The notes: a model not told the origin generated them from the sequence alone. A stretch of 60,971 bases of DNA from Bradyrhizobium sp. Ai1a-2 (GCF_000426245.1 NZ_AUEZ01000055.1:1-60971), one strand, 5' to 3'. Shown: positions 50,431-59,206, numbered from the stretch's first letter. Numbers and translations: made by a program.

Positions 50431-51948
50431 ATGTTGATCCCGATCGCCGACGTGCCGCGCTGGTATGCTGAACGCCAGCCGGCGGACACGATCGCCATCC
50501 GTCATGGACAGGACACGCTGACATGGGAACAGCTCGAACGCGGTGCCAATGCCCGCGCGCGGGCGTTTGCGGCCAAGGGCGTCAAGCCCGGCGACTTCGT
50601 CGCGATCGGGCTGCCCAACAGCAACGCATTCTTCGAGACCACCTTTGCGGTATGGAAGTGCGGCGCAACGCCGACCTCGCTGTCCTGGCGGTTGCCGCGT
50701 GGCGAGGCGGCCGCGGTACTCGATATCCTCAAGCCCGCACTGGTGGTCGGCGGCGAGCCCGATTGGAATGCGCCGAACTCGCTGCCGATCGGCTTTGTAC
50801 CTGAAGGCTATTCCGACGAGCCGCTCGCGGCGCCCATCTCACGCTATTGGAAGGCAATGACGAGCGGCGGCTCGACCGGGCGGCCGAAAGTGATCCTCGA
50901 TCATATGCCGGCCGTGGTCGATACCACCATGGCGCTACCGCTCAGCATGCCACTCGGTGCCTCCCTACTCAATCCGGGGCCGCTGTATCACAACGCGCCA
51001 TTCATCGTTTCGCATTTCGCGCTGTTCGGCGGCGGACGCCTGACCGGCCTGACCAAGTTCGACGCGGAGGAGACGCTGCGCCAGATCGAGGCCGAGCGCG
51101 TGCAGTGGATCAATTTCGTGCCGACCATGATGCACCGGATCTGGTCGCTGCCGGACGAGGTGCGCAACCGCTACGATCTCTCGAGCCTGCAGGTCGTATT
51201 CCACATGGCCGCGCCGATGCCGCCATGGCTGAAGGAGAAATGGATCGAGTGGCTGGGGCCGGAGCGGATCTGGGAGCTCTATGGCGGCACCGAGCGGCAG
51301 GGCGCCTGCATCATCTCGGGAGTGGAATGGCTCGCGCACAAGGGCTCGGTCGGCAAGATCGGCGAGACCGCGCGCCTGCGCGTCATCGGCGAGGACGGCA
51401 ACGACGTCGCTCCCGGCGAGACCGGCGAGATTTATTTCCTGCCCAATGACGGCGCCGGCACCACCTACCACTATCTCGGCGCCGAGCCGAAACGCCGCGC
51501 CGACGGCTGGGAGTCGCTCGGCGATATCGGTCGGCTGGATGAAGACGGCTATCTCTATCTCGGCGACCGGCTCGCCGACATGATCCTGCGCGGCGGCGCC
51601 AACATCTATCCGGCGGAGGTCGAGGCCGCAGTGTGCGCGCATCCCGACGTGCGCTCCTGCGTCGTGGTCGGCCTGCCCGACGCTGAATTCGGCCAGCGCG
51701 TGCACGCGATCATCGAGTGCGGTTCGGAGGCCAACGCGCAGGCGATCGCCGATGGCATGGGCGATTTCCTCGCCGACCGGCTGAGCCGCTACAAACATCC
51801 GGAGAGCTTTGAAATCGTGGACGCGCAGGTCCGCGACGATTCCGGCAAGGTTCGCCGCACGCTATTGCGCGACGAGCGCGCGGCATGGCTGAAGGAGAAT
51901 CGTGCATTCCGGATCATGCCATCGCGGTTGCACGCGAAAGCGGAATGA
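50431..51948 (+). CDS. Acyl-CoA synthetase, bile-acid/cyclohexane-carboxylate ligase type
   Basis: This 505-residue adenylate-forming ligase has the phosphate-binding motif as AMTSGGSTGRPKVILDH (TSGGSTG rather than TSGTTG), typical of a subgroup found near terpenoid and bile-acid catabolism genes. WELYGGTERQGACIISG, GDIGRLDEDGYLYLGDRLADM and the C-terminal lysine in SGKVRRTLLR are present. Start ATG 50431. It stands behind a repeat, ahead of convergent Nudix/DUF1810 genes. The substrate is unknown. Confidence 0.88.
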   Translation: MLIPIADVPRWYAERQPADTIAIRHGQDTLTWEQLERGANARARAFAAKGVKPGDFVAIGLPNSNAFFETTFAVWKCGATPTSLSWRLPRGEAAAVLDILKPALVVGGEPDWNAPNSLPIGFVPEGYSDEPLAAPISRYWKAMTSGGSTGRPKVILDHMPAVVDTTMALPLSMPLGASLLNPGPLYHNAPFIVSHFALFGGGRLTGLTKFDAEETLRQIEAERVQWINFVPTMMHRIWSLPDEVRNRYDLSSLQVVFHMAAPMPPWLKEKWIEWLGPERIWELYGGTERQGACIISGVEWLAHKGSVGKIGETARLRVIGEDGNDVAPGETGEIYFLPNDGAGTTYHYLGAEPKRRADGWESLGDIGRLDEDGYLYLGDRLADMILRGGANIYPAEVEAAVCAHPDVRSCVVVGLPDAEFGQRVHAIIECGSEANAQAIADGMGDFLADRLSRYKHPESFEIVDAQVRDDSGKVRRTLLRDERAAWLKENRAFRIMPSRLHAKAE

Positions 51949-51958
51949 TGGCGAACCG

Positions 51959-52381
51959 CTAGTCGCCAAGCAACTCGATCGTTCGTGGGTCGGCTTCGCC
52001 GCCGTAATATTTCTTCAGCGCGGCGGGAAATTCGCGGGCGGACGACGCCGCGGCGAACAAGGTCATAGAGGAGCGGAACTTCAGATCGTCGGGGCTGCCG
52101 AGAATTTCCCGGATGGTCTTGCCTTCGACGGCACTCACGAGACGCGTGCACTCGAGCAGCCGCGGCCCCAGGATCTCATGCTTCAGATAGGCGACCGCCT
52201 CGTCGCGGGAGGCGATGGCAAAGCGCTGCGCCATCGCGCTGAAGCCGAGACCGGCAAGCTGCGGAAAGATGAACCACATCCAGTGGCTTTGCTTGCGGCC
52301 GGCGCTGAGTTCCGCGACGACCTGCCGGTAGACGGGAGCCTGCGCATCGACAAAGCGCGCGAGATCAAAGCGGTCGCTCAT
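51959..52381 (-). CDS. DUF1810 domain protein
   Basis: This 140-residue protein matches DUF1810: MSDRFDLARFVDAQAPVY, then SHWMWFIFPQLAGLGFSAM, ASRDEAVAYLKHEILGPRLLECTRLV, and a C-terminal KKYYGG. The family is calcium-calmodulin-like in name only in some databases; its function is unknown. Its ATG overlaps the Nudix stop by ATGA, so the two are translated together and may handle a nucleotide-derived compound. Confidence 0.87.
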   Translation of the reverse strand: MSDRFDLARFVDAQAPVYRQVVAELSAGRKQSHWMWFIFPQLAGLGFSAMAQRFAIASRDEAVAYLKHEILGPRLLECTRLVSAVEGKTIREILGSPDDLKFRSSMTLFAAASSAREFPAALKKYYGGEADPRTIELLGD

Positions 52382-52869
52382 AGGCTCCTCCCTGGCGGGC
52401 CGACAAGCTCGGCGAGGCGATCGAGCAGCGGCCGCTGAGCTTCGAGTATCTTCGCATGCGCGGCGGCGAGATCAAACCATTCGGCCCGATCGATCTCCGG
52501 AAATGCCTGCGTCTTGCCACTTCTCGGCGGCCACTCGATCTCGAACGTATTACTCCTGATGGCGTGCACATCGAGATCGCCTTCGGCGGCGAAAGCGATC
52601 ACCCGCTTTCCGGCGCGCTGGCGGATATGGCCCAGCGGTTCGAGCGGCACATCAAGGACGACGCCCGTCTCCTCGGCAAATTCGCGGCGCGCCACGGCGA
52701 TTGCGTCCTCCTCGCCGTCCATTTCTCCCTTCGGGATCGACCAGGCGCCCTCGTCCTTGCGGCTCCAGTAAGGCCCGCCGGGATGCACGAGCAAAACTTC
52801 CAGCCGAGGCCCCGAACGGCGGTACATCAGGATGCCCGCACTGGTAGGCACGCGACGTACAACCTTCAA
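52378..52869 (-). CDS. Nudix hydrolase
   Basis: This protein of about 163 residues has the Nudix box GEMDGEEDAIAVARREFAEETGV (G-x5-E-x7-R-E-x2-E-E-x-G), and the preceding SAGILMYRR and GAWSIPKG. It should hydrolyse nucleoside diphosphate derivatives using magnesium, as a house-cleaning enzyme. The start is uncertain: TTG 52869 with AGGAG, GTG 52848 or ATG 52929. It is first in a two-gene unit with DUF1810. Confidence 0.87.
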   Translation of the reverse strand: MKVVRRVPTSAGILMYRRSGPRLEVLLVHPGGPYWSRKDEGAWSIPKGEMDGEEDAIAVARREFAEETGVVLDVPLEPLGHIRQRAGKRVIAFAAEGDLDVHAIRSNTFEIEWPPRSGKTQAFPEIDRAEWFDLAAAHAKILEAQRPLLDRLAELVGPPGRSL

Positions 52870-53181
52870 CGATCTTTGCTCCTGCAATGCATTTTCGGCT
52901 CCGTCGGAAAGGACCGAGTTGGTGGGCATCTATGCGGCGTTTCGTATCGGCTCAAGACGGACATAGAAGCCGGCCTGCGAAGGCGCCCAAGACTATGCCC
53001 AAGACTACGCCCAAGATTATCAGCAATGGCGGGGCTCATGCATTTGTAGTCGTTCCAAACCGTGAAGCCGGCTCGCGTTGGGCCCATTTCGTTGTTATAT
53101 TGGGTGCGGGACGATCGACCGGACATTGACTATCGGGTGCGGCGTGAGTCGAAGGAAAAGCGATTCTTACGGAGATGCTTC
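52870..53181. other. Intergenic region between Nudix and HtrA-like genes
   Basis: No confident gene lies here. A plus-strand frame (52887-53129) and a minus-strand frame (52866-53126) both cross a tandem repeat and lack ribosome binding sites. The gap must hold promoters for the divergent genes on each side. Confidence 0.4.
52985..53020. repeat. Three tandem 12-bp repeats
   Basis: GCCCAAGACTAT, GCCCAAGACTAC and GCCCAAGATTAT follow one another without gaps. The third unit differs by a single base from the first. The array lies in the gap between divergent genes and could vary in copy number. Confidence 0.75.
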
Positions 53182-54153
53182 ATGCCTTCCTTGACCGAAT
53201 GGCGAGTGCCGCCGGCACACCAGCCCAGTTCCGGCAACTACAAGTTTGATCTCGATCGCGCGCTTACCACCGTGGTGGGCCTGCACTCCATCATCCCGCC
53301 CGATGCGTTCAGCGCGGAGACGCTGGGCACGGAGCGCGCCGGCAATGGCGTCCTGATCGATGACGGGCTCGTGTTGACGATCGGCTATCTCATCACCGAA
53401 GCCGAATCCGTGTGGCTGCATCTTGGCGACGGCCGCGTGATCGAGGGCCACCCGCTCGGCTTCGATTTCGAATCCGGATTCGGCCTGGTGCAGGCGCTGG
53501 GACGGCCGGGCATCGAGCCGCTGCCGATCGGCTCGTCCGCCGCGACGAAGGTCGGCGACAATGTCGTGGTCGGCGGCGCCGGCGGCCGCACGCGCTCGCT
53601 GGCGAGCCAGATCGTGGCGAAGCAGGAATTCGCAGGCTATTGGGAATATCTGCTCGATGAAGCGATCTTCACCTATCCCGCGCATCCCAATTGGGGCGGC
53701 ACCGCGCTGATCTCCGGCAGGGGCGAACTGGTCGGCATCGGCTCGCTGCAACTCGAACGCGAGCGCGGCGGTCGCGCCGAGCATGTCAACATGATGGTGC
53801 CGATTGACCTCTTGACGCCGGTGTTCGACGACCTGCGCAAGTATGGCCGCGTCAACCGGCCGTCGCGACCCTGGCTCGGCATGTACACCACCGAGATCGA
53901 CAACCGCATCGTTGTGGTCGGCATCGCCGGCAAGGGCCCGGCGGCGCGCGCCGAGCTGAAGACCGGCGACGTCATTCTCGCCGTGGACGGCGAAAAGGTG
54001 ATGAGCCAGGCGAGCTTCTACCGCAAGCTCTGGTCGCTCGGAACCGCCGGCGTTGACGTGCCGCTCACCGTCTATCACGAAGGCGTCACTTTCGACGTCA
54101 CGCTGGCCTCGATTGATCGCACGAAATTATTGAAGGGGCCGCGGCTGCATTAA
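53182..54153 (+). CDS. HtrA/DegP-like protein with PDZ domain, catalytic triad lost
   Basis: This 323-residue protein has the fold of S1C proteases: a trypsin-like double barrel (about 25-215) followed by a PDZ domain (about 228-315, KGPAARAELKTGDVILAVDGEKV). All three catalytic positions are changed. The histidine site reads VLTIGYLITEAESV without His, the aspartate site FESGFGLVQAL without the usual Asp-Leu-Ala, and the serine site PNWGGTALI (residues 169-177) where GNSGGPL is expected. It is therefore probably a pseudo-protease acting as a chaperone or peptide sensor. No signal peptide is seen. Start ATG 53182 follows CGGAGATGC. The stop abuts a GCATGATCC repeat. Confidence 0.85.
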   Translation: MPSLTEWRVPPAHQPSSGNYKFDLDRALTTVVGLHSIIPPDAFSAETLGTERAGNGVLIDDGLVLTIGYLITEAESVWLHLGDGRVIEGHPLGFDFESGFGLVQALGRPGIEPLPIGSSAATKVGDNVVVGGAGGRTRSLASQIVAKQEFAGYWEYLLDEAIFTYPAHPNWGGTALISGRGELVGIGSLQLERERGGRAEHVNMMVPIDLLTPVFDDLRKYGRVNRPSRPWLGMYTTEIDNRIVVVGIAGKGPAARAELKTGDVILAVDGEKVMSQASFYRKLWSLGTAGVDVPLTVYHEGVTFDVTLASIDRTKLLKGPRLH

Positions 54154-54231
54154 AGCATGATCCGGAAAAGTGGAGACCGGTTTTCCCTCGCGACAAACGC
54201 GTAGCGTTTGCGCGGAGATCATGTTCAAACA
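54151..54231. repeat. Palindromic repeat, GCATGATCCGG family
   Basis: TAAAGCATGATCCGGAAAAG opens a full copy with the CGCGACAAACGCG and GCGTTTGCGCG inner pair, ending GAGATCATGTTCAAAC. The TAA at its edge is the stop of the HtrA-like gene (other family members read TAGAGCATGATC here). Confidence 0.8.
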
Positions 54232-54249
54232 AAAAAGAAGAGCCGTGCA

Positions 54250-55332
54250 ATGAGCGAGGCTGTGGTGGACGACATCGTGGCCGTGCTGCCGCCGCTGTTG
54301 CAGACGCTGGAATCGCTCGGCTTCATCGCGCGCCACCTGCATCCGCCGGAGTTCGGCCACGTCATGCAGATCGCGGGCGAGCCGGACGAGGCGCTGCGCG
54401 CCGTTCGCCCGCGGCTCGCCGAGTGGCCGGAGCAATTTGCCGCGATCAGGGCGCAGCTCGAAACCGCAAGCGACGCGGCGCTCGCCGCCTATCAGGGCCT
54501 GCGAACGGTGCAAGACGGTAATGGTGATCTCATGAGCGTGTTTCGCGCGCTGCGCTACACGCCGCGCGCGCTGGAAGCGCTCTACCCGCTGGCCGCGCGA
54601 TTGCCGCCGGTGAACGAGTTCTTCACCGATCCCGCCTTGCGCGGGGATACCGAACTGCTGACGCGGCTGGCCGAACCCGCCGGTGCAACCACCGGCATCC
54701 TGCACGACAGCGACGAGCCCGGCAGCCGCGGCGGCTTTTCGCTATACGTGCCGGAATATTACGCGCCCGACCGCGCCTGGCCTCTGGTGATGGCGCTGCA
54801 TGGCGGCAGCGGCAATGGTCGCGGCTTCTTGTGGAGTTGGCTGCGCGACGCCCGCAGCCGCGGCGCCATCCTGGTCTCGCCGACCGCGCGCGGAAGCACC
54901 TGGGCGTTGATGGGCGACGATATCGACACGCCGAATCTTGTCCGCATCCTCGATTTCGTGCGGGCGCGCTGGAATGTCGACGAGAAGCGGATGCTGATGA
55001 CGGGAATGAGCGACGGCGGCACGTTCTGCTACGTTTCAGGCTTGAACAGCGCCTCGCCCTTCACCCACCTTGCCCCGGTGGCCGCGACCTTTCATCCGCT
55101 GATGGCCGAGATGGCGGATGCAGAACGGCTACGCGGATTGCCGATCCATATCGTGCATGGAAAGCTCGACTGGATGTTCCCGGTACAGGTCGCGCGCCAG
55201 ACGCAGCAGGCTCTGAGCGCGGCCGGTGCTGCCGTTACCTATCGCGAGCTCGACGATCTCAGCCATACCTACCCGCGCGAGATGAACGCGGCGATCCTCG
55301 ACTGGCTGAATGCAACGCCGGCGGCGACGTGA
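54250..55332 (+). CDS. Alpha/beta-hydrolase (phospholipase/carboxylesterase type)
   Basis: This 360-residue protein has an N-terminal helical extension (about 1-155) of unknown role and a C-terminal alpha/beta-hydrolase domain: ALHGGSGNGRGF (oxyanion), nucleophile serine in MTGMSDGGTFC, aspartate in HGKLDWMFPV and histidine in LDDLSHTYPREM. It is likely an esterase or phospholipase. ATG 54250 (MSEAVVDDIV) is chosen over ATG 54208. It follows the HtrA-like gene, separated by the repeat. Confidence 0.85.
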   Translation: MSEAVVDDIVAVLPPLLQTLESLGFIARHLHPPEFGHVMQIAGEPDEALRAVRPRLAEWPEQFAAIRAQLETASDAALAAYQGLRTVQDGNGDLMSVFRALRYTPRALEALYPLAARLPPVNEFFTDPALRGDTELLTRLAEPAGATTGILHDSDEPGSRGGFSLYVPEYYAPDRAWPLVMALHGGSGNGRGFLWSWLRDARSRGAILVSPTARGSTWALMGDDIDTPNLVRILDFVRARWNVDEKRMLMTGMSDGGTFCYVSGLNSASPFTHLAPVAATFHPLMAEMADAERLRGLPIHIVHGKLDWMFPVQVARQTQQALSAAGAAVTYRELDDLSHTYPREMNAAILDWLNATPAAT

Positions 55333-55368
55333 GTCCGGGGTCATTCCGCCGCCTGCGTCGGCGCTGAT

Positions 55369-56107
55369 TCATACCAGGCCGCCATTGGCGCGCAGCGTCT
55401 GGCCGTTGATCCAGGAACCGTCCGGACCGGCGAGGAAGGACACGACCGAGGCGATGTCCTCGGGCTTGCCGAGCCGCTCCAGCGGATTCGCCTTGGCAAG
55501 GCGGTCGATCAATTCCGGCGACTTGCCGTGCAGGAACAGATCGGTTGCCGTCGGACCGGGGGCGACTGCGTTCACCGTGATCGAGCGTCCGCGCAATTCC
55601 TTGGACAGGATCCCGGTCAGGACCTCGATCGCCGCCTTGGTCGCGGTAGGCGCCGTAGGTCTCGAACTTGGTGCCGACGACGCTGGTCGAGAAATTGATG
55701 ATGCGTCCACCGTCGCGCAGCCGGCGCGCGGCCTCGCGCATCGCATTGAAGCTGCCCTTGAGGTTGATGGCGACGTGCTGATCGAACAGCGCGTCATCGG
55801 TGTCGGCGATCTTGGCGAGCTTCATCACGCCGGCATTGTTGACAAGCACGTCGACGCCGCCAAAGGCGGCCTCCGCCGCATCGAACATGCCGCGCACGGC
55901 GTTGGGATCGCTGACATCAGCCTTGGCGGTAAGCGCCCGTCCGCCGGCCGCCTCGATCCGGCTCGCCACCGCCTCCGCGGCTTTGGTGTCGCCGGCGTAG
56001 TTGATCACGACGGTGAAGCCGTCCTTTGCAAGGCGTTCGGCCACCGCGGCGCCGATCCCGCGGGAGGCACCCGTTACCAGTGCTACTTTCTTGGTTTCGT
56101 CCGACAT
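55369..56107 (-). pseudogene. SDR-family oxidoreductase, interrupted by a frameshift
   Basis: Two frames together encode one short-chain dehydrogenase of about 245 residues. The first (from ATG 56107, AGGAGAAC upstream) has ALVTGASRGIGAAVAERL, VLVNNAGVMK and the catalytic serine in NFSTSVVGTKFETYGAY. Translation then slips at about 55646: after the catalytic tyrosine the reading frame loses two bases relative to homologues. The remainder (ATKAAIEVLTGILSKELRGR to LRANGGLV) continues in another frame. This is either a recent pseudogene or a sequencing error. It is divergent from a LysR gene, which normally controls such an SDR. Confidence 0.85.
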
Positions 56108-56227
56108 TTTGTTCTCCTGCTGATATGCGGCTTGGCCGCTGGGTGACAGGAGCAAAGTAGGCGCTTCCACCTCTCGGATAATCGTGTATTTCTTGGCTTT
56201 ACTGTTCGATAAATCCGGACAATCCTG

Positions 56228-57115
56228 ATGGATCGATTTGATGCGATGCGGGTGTTCACCCGCGTGGTGGAGCGCCGCAGCTTTTCGCTGGCGGCGGAGG
56301 ATCTCCGCCTGCCGCGCTCGACCGTGACTGATGCCGTCAAGTCGCTGGAGGCGCGGCTCGGCGTGCGGCTGATCGAACGCACCACGCGGCATGTCCGCCC
56401 GACCCTCGATGGCGAAGCCCATTACCGCCGCTGCCTGTCGCTGATCGCCGACCTCGAGGACGCCGAAGGCGCATTCGGCGGCGGCAGGCCGAGGGGGCTG
56501 TTGCGGCTCGAAGTGCAGGGCACGCTGGCGCGCCACTTCCTGCTGCCGAACCTGCCAGGCTTCTTCGCAGAATATCCCGACATCGAGATCAACATGAGCG
56601 AGAGCGACCGCTGGATCGACCTGATCGAGGAAGGCGTCGATTGCGTATTGCGCTTCGGCCATCTGCCCGACAGCGACATGATCGCAAGACAGGTGGTGAT
56701 GCTGGAGCGCTTCACCTGCGCGGCGCCTGGTTATTTCGAGCGCTTCGGCACACCGTCCGGTCCCGACGCGCTCGAAGGCCATCGCATGATCGGCATCCGC
56801 TCGCTGACGACGGGCCGGCTGCGGCCGATGGAGTTCGTGGTCGACGGCGCTGTGCGCGACGTGATGCTGCCGACGATCATGTCGGTGACGGGACCGGAGA
56901 GCTACCTCGCTACCGCGCGGCTCGGCCTTGGCCTGGTCCAGGTGCCGCGCTTCCACGCCGAAGCCGATCTCGCGCGCGGTACCCTCGTGCAGGTACTCAC
57001 CGAATGCCCGCCGCCCTCGGTCCCGGTGTCCCTGCTCTACCCGCGCAACCGCCAGCTCTCGCCGCGCGTGCGCGTGTTCATCGATTACGTGATGCATGCC
57101 TTCGGGCGGGCGTAG
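56228..57115 (+). CDS. LysR-family transcriptional regulator
   Basis: This 295-residue LysR regulator begins MDRFDAMRVFTRVVERRSF, with helix-turn-helix LAAEDLRLPRSTVTDAVKSLE and linker LIERTTRHVRPTLDGE. The remainder is a periplasmic-binding-like effector domain. It is of the type usually found next to SDR or quinone oxidoreductase genes. It is divergent from the SDR with 120 bp between starts and probably controls it. Start ATG 56228 directly follows the shared promoter region. Confidence 0.92.
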   Translation: MDRFDAMRVFTRVVERRSFSLAAEDLRLPRSTVTDAVKSLEARLGVRLIERTTRHVRPTLDGEAHYRRCLSLIADLEDAEGAFGGGRPRGLLRLEVQGTLARHFLLPNLPGFFAEYPDIEINMSESDRWIDLIEEGVDCVLRFGHLPDSDMIARQVVMLERFTCAAPGYFERFGTPSGPDALEGHRMIGIRSLTTGRLRPMEFVVDGAVRDVMLPTIMSVTGPESYLATARLGLGLVQVPRFHAEADLARGTLVQVLTECPPPSVPVSLLYPRNRQLSPRVRVFIDYVMHAFGRA

Positions 57116-57196
57116 GGGCGGTTCCGGCACCGACTGGCCGGGCGCGGAACCATCCGCCGGCCATCCCCGTTATCAGCGGTCACCGGAGGTTTCGTC

Positions 57197-57403
57197 ATGC
57201 GAACGTTTTTCGGAATGATCTTGGGCGCGCTGCTGCTGACAGCGGGCGTCTATCTCTATGATTCGATGCGGTCGTCGAGCGTGGCGGACGGGCAGGTCGC
57301 GCAGAACGGCCGTACCATCGTCAACTGGGACGTTGCCGCCGATGACCTGAAGGCGCTGAAGGCGCGCGCCCATGAGGACTGGCAGAAGATCTCGTCGCGC
57401 TAG
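57197..57403 (+). CDS. Small single-helix membrane protein
   Basis: This 68-residue protein has one N-terminal hydrophobic helix (MRTFFGMILGALLLTAGVYLYD) followed by a hydrophilic tail containing NGRTIVNWDVAADDLKALKARAHEDW. I do not recognise a domain; I recall the type as common in bradyrhizobia. ATG 57197 has a good GGAGG site. It lies convergent with DsbA, 15 bp between stops. Confidence 0.7.
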   Translation: MRTFFGMILGALLLTAGVYLYDSMRSSSVADGQVAQNGRTIVNWDVAADDLKALKARAHEDWQKISSR

Positions 57404-57418
57404 CGAGCGCATCGGGAT

Positions 57419-58081
57419 CTAGCGGCTCATATTCGCCTTGCGCGCATCGGCGATGGCCTGCACGAACTGCTCCTTGGTCAGGATGCCGGGCACGCGGAAT
57501 TTGCCGACGATGAAGGACGGCGTGCCCTGAAAACCGAAGGCCTCGGCCTGCGCATTGTTGCGCGCAAGAATGGCATCGATCGTCGTGGCATTGGCCGCGA
57601 GGTCGCGCTTTAGGCGATCGATGTCGATGCTCGCGCCTGCGAGCACCTCCTGTATCCTCGGCTCGGTCAGCTTCGTGGTGAGGCCCATCATGACCTCATG
57701 CGCCGCCTGAAACTTGTCCTGATACTTCGCGGCCAGCGCCATGCGCGATGCGACCTTCGACACATCGCCCAGGATCGGCCAGTCTTTCCACACGAGGCGC
57801 ACCTTGCCATCGTCTTGCGCAATTTGCTGCAGTTCAGGCGCGATCTTGCGGCAATAGGGACACTGGTAGTCGAACCACTCGACGATGCTGATGTCGCCCT
57901 TGGCGTTGCCGGCGACAGGGATCTCCGGATCGCGCAACACGGCCGCTTCGGTCAGTACCTTCTCTTCTTCCTGCGCAGCCGCAGTGCCGCCGAACAGCAT
58001 CACGCCGGCTGCCATCAGGCCGAGCGCGGCGCGGCGCGTGGGTTCCGGATTGATCCCGATACGATCGGTCGATGGGCTCAT
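57419..58081 (-). CDS. DsbA-family thiol:disulfide oxidoreductase
   Basis: This 220-residue periplasmic protein has an N-terminal signal with a twin-arginine-like RRAALG (residues 16-21), and the thioredoxin active site EWFDYQCPYCRKI (Cys74 and Cys77). The cis-proline is in QGTPSFIVGKF. The single-domain, Com1/ScsC-like arrangement suggests oxidation or isomerisation of periplasmic disulfides. Start ATG 58081. It lies near two small secreted proteins with cysteines (58262 and 58934) that could be its clients. Confidence 0.9.
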   Translation of the reverse strand: MSPSTDRIGINPEPTRRAALGLMAAGVMLFGGTAAAQEEEKVLTEAAVLRDPEIPVAGNAKGDISIVEWFDYQCPYCRKIAPELQQIAQDDGKVRLVWKDWPILGDVSKVASRMALAAKYQDKFQAAHEVMMGLTTKLTEPRIQEVLAGASIDIDRLKRDLAANATTIDAILARNNAQAEAFGFQGTPSFIVGKFRVPGILTKEQFVQAIADARKANMSR

Positions 58082-58232
58082 GTCAAATCTCTCGGCTGCC
58101 TTCGCTGTCTACGCTCGGCAGGCAGATATGTCACGCAGCTTTGCTGAGCTCACCAAACTCGTCCGAAACACGGCGCGATGAAGGCTGGCGCGGCCGGCGT
58201 CATACTCCGGCCGCACCAGCCGATCTTTGTTT

Positions 58233-58255
58233 GAGCATGATTCTGGATCATGCTC
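58233..58255. terminator. GAGCATGAT palindrome beyond a secreted-protein gene
   Basis: GAGCATGAT (58233-58241) and ATCATGCTC (58247-58255) pair perfectly with a 5-base loop. It lies 6 bp after the stop of the 58262 gene (minus strand) and is a minimal remnant of the GCATGATCC repeat family. Confidence 0.55.
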
Positions 58256-58261
58256 GAGGGA

Positions 58262-58744
58262 TCAAGCGGCGCCCTTCAAGCGCTTGGTGCATTCGCTGTA
58301 ATAGCCGCCGCCCTTCTGGATCCACTTCAGCCCACCATTGCCATTGGTGGTCTTGTTGGCATTGTACTGGTCGACGCAAGTGTGCATGCGCGCCTTGCCT
58401 TGCGTCTCCTTGGAGTATTTCGGATCGACCGCGTTCGGGAATACCGCCGGTCCCGCCGGCAACGCAGGCGCTGCGGCAGGCGCAGCTCCCTTGGCTTCCT
58501 TGGCCGCGGGGGCCGGCGCAGGCGCCGCGGCTGTCGGTGCAGCGGGCGCGGCAGCGGCGTTCGCGCCGCACTCGGCCTTGCGGAAATCGTTCCACTTCTG
58601 GCCGTTCAGTGTTCCGGCTGTCTTGGCTGCCTGGTACTTGGCGCTGCATTCCTGCGCGGTCAGGGCTTGCGCGGGCGCCGACATCACGAATGCGGCGAGA
58701 CCCGAGGCCGCCATCGCACAAAACAGTTTGGCTTGAATCGTCAT
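58262..58744 (-). CDS. Secreted protein with PsiF-like cysteine motif and Ala/Pro-rich linker
   Basis: This 160-residue protein has a signal peptide (MTIQAKLFCAMAASGLAAFVMSAPAQA), an N-terminal segment ECSAKYQAAKTAGTLNGQKWNDFRKAEC that resembles the PsiF repeat (cysteine pair with K-W-x-x-F-R-K), an Ala/Pro-rich linker (about 62-98), and a C-terminal part with two more cysteines (HTCVDQ and SECTKR). It is periplasmic and probably has two disulfides. The function is unknown. ATG 58744 follows GGGAGAACAACC. It is in the same direction as dsbA, 180 bp upstream of it. Confidence 0.75.
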   Translation of the reverse strand: MTIQAKLFCAMAASGLAAFVMSAPAQALTAQECSAKYQAAKTAGTLNGQKWNDFRKAECGANAAAAPAAPTAAAPAPAPAAKEAKGAAPAAAPALPAGPAVFPNAVDPKYSKETQGKARMHTCVDQYNANKTTNGNGGLKWIQKGGGYYSECTKRLKGAA

Positions 58745-58933
58745 GGTTGTTCTCCCTTTTCGTCAAACCTCAGCGCGTTGACGAGGGCCGCATCCTAACG
58801 CAACCGGGACTTGCGACAACGCATTGGCGAACCGCGCGGTCAAAATATTGTGGCGACCGACATGCACGATATTCATCGGCGGTTCAGCATCGAGCGACGA
58901 CGGTTTGAAGTCCAATCATTCGAGGTTTGCTCT

Positions 58934-59206
58934 ATGCTGAAGATTTCCTCCCTTGCCACCACAACCGCCCTCGCCGCCTTCCTGCTGACGGGCACCGCCT
59001 TTGCGCAGACCACCGCACCCGCGCCGAAGGACACCGCCAAGACGGAGACCAAGGCGTCGACGCCGGAAGAGAAGAAGGCGCGCAGCGCCGCCTCGCTGGA
59101 ATGCTCCAAGCAGGCCGATGCGAAAAGCCTGCACGGCAAGGAGCGCAAGAAATTCCGCCGTGAGTGCCTGAAGGAAGCCGCCGGTACGAGCACGGGCGCG
59201 AAGTAA
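58934..59206 (+). CDS. PsiF-family small secreted protein
   Basis: This 90-residue protein has a signal peptide (MLKISSLATTTALAAFLLTGTAFA), a short Thr/Ala-rich linker and a PsiF motif LECSKQADAKSLHGKERKKFRREC. PsiF is known as a phosphate-starvation-inducible protein of E. coli with no known activity; whether phosphate controls it here cannot be told. ATG 58934. The gene is divergent from the 58262 gene, which carries a related cysteine motif, so the pair may be duplicates. Confidence 0.82.
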   Translation: MLKISSLATTTALAAFLLTGTAFAQTTAPAPKDTAKTETKASTPEEKKARSAASLECSKQADAKSLHGKERKKFRRECLKEAAGTSTGAK

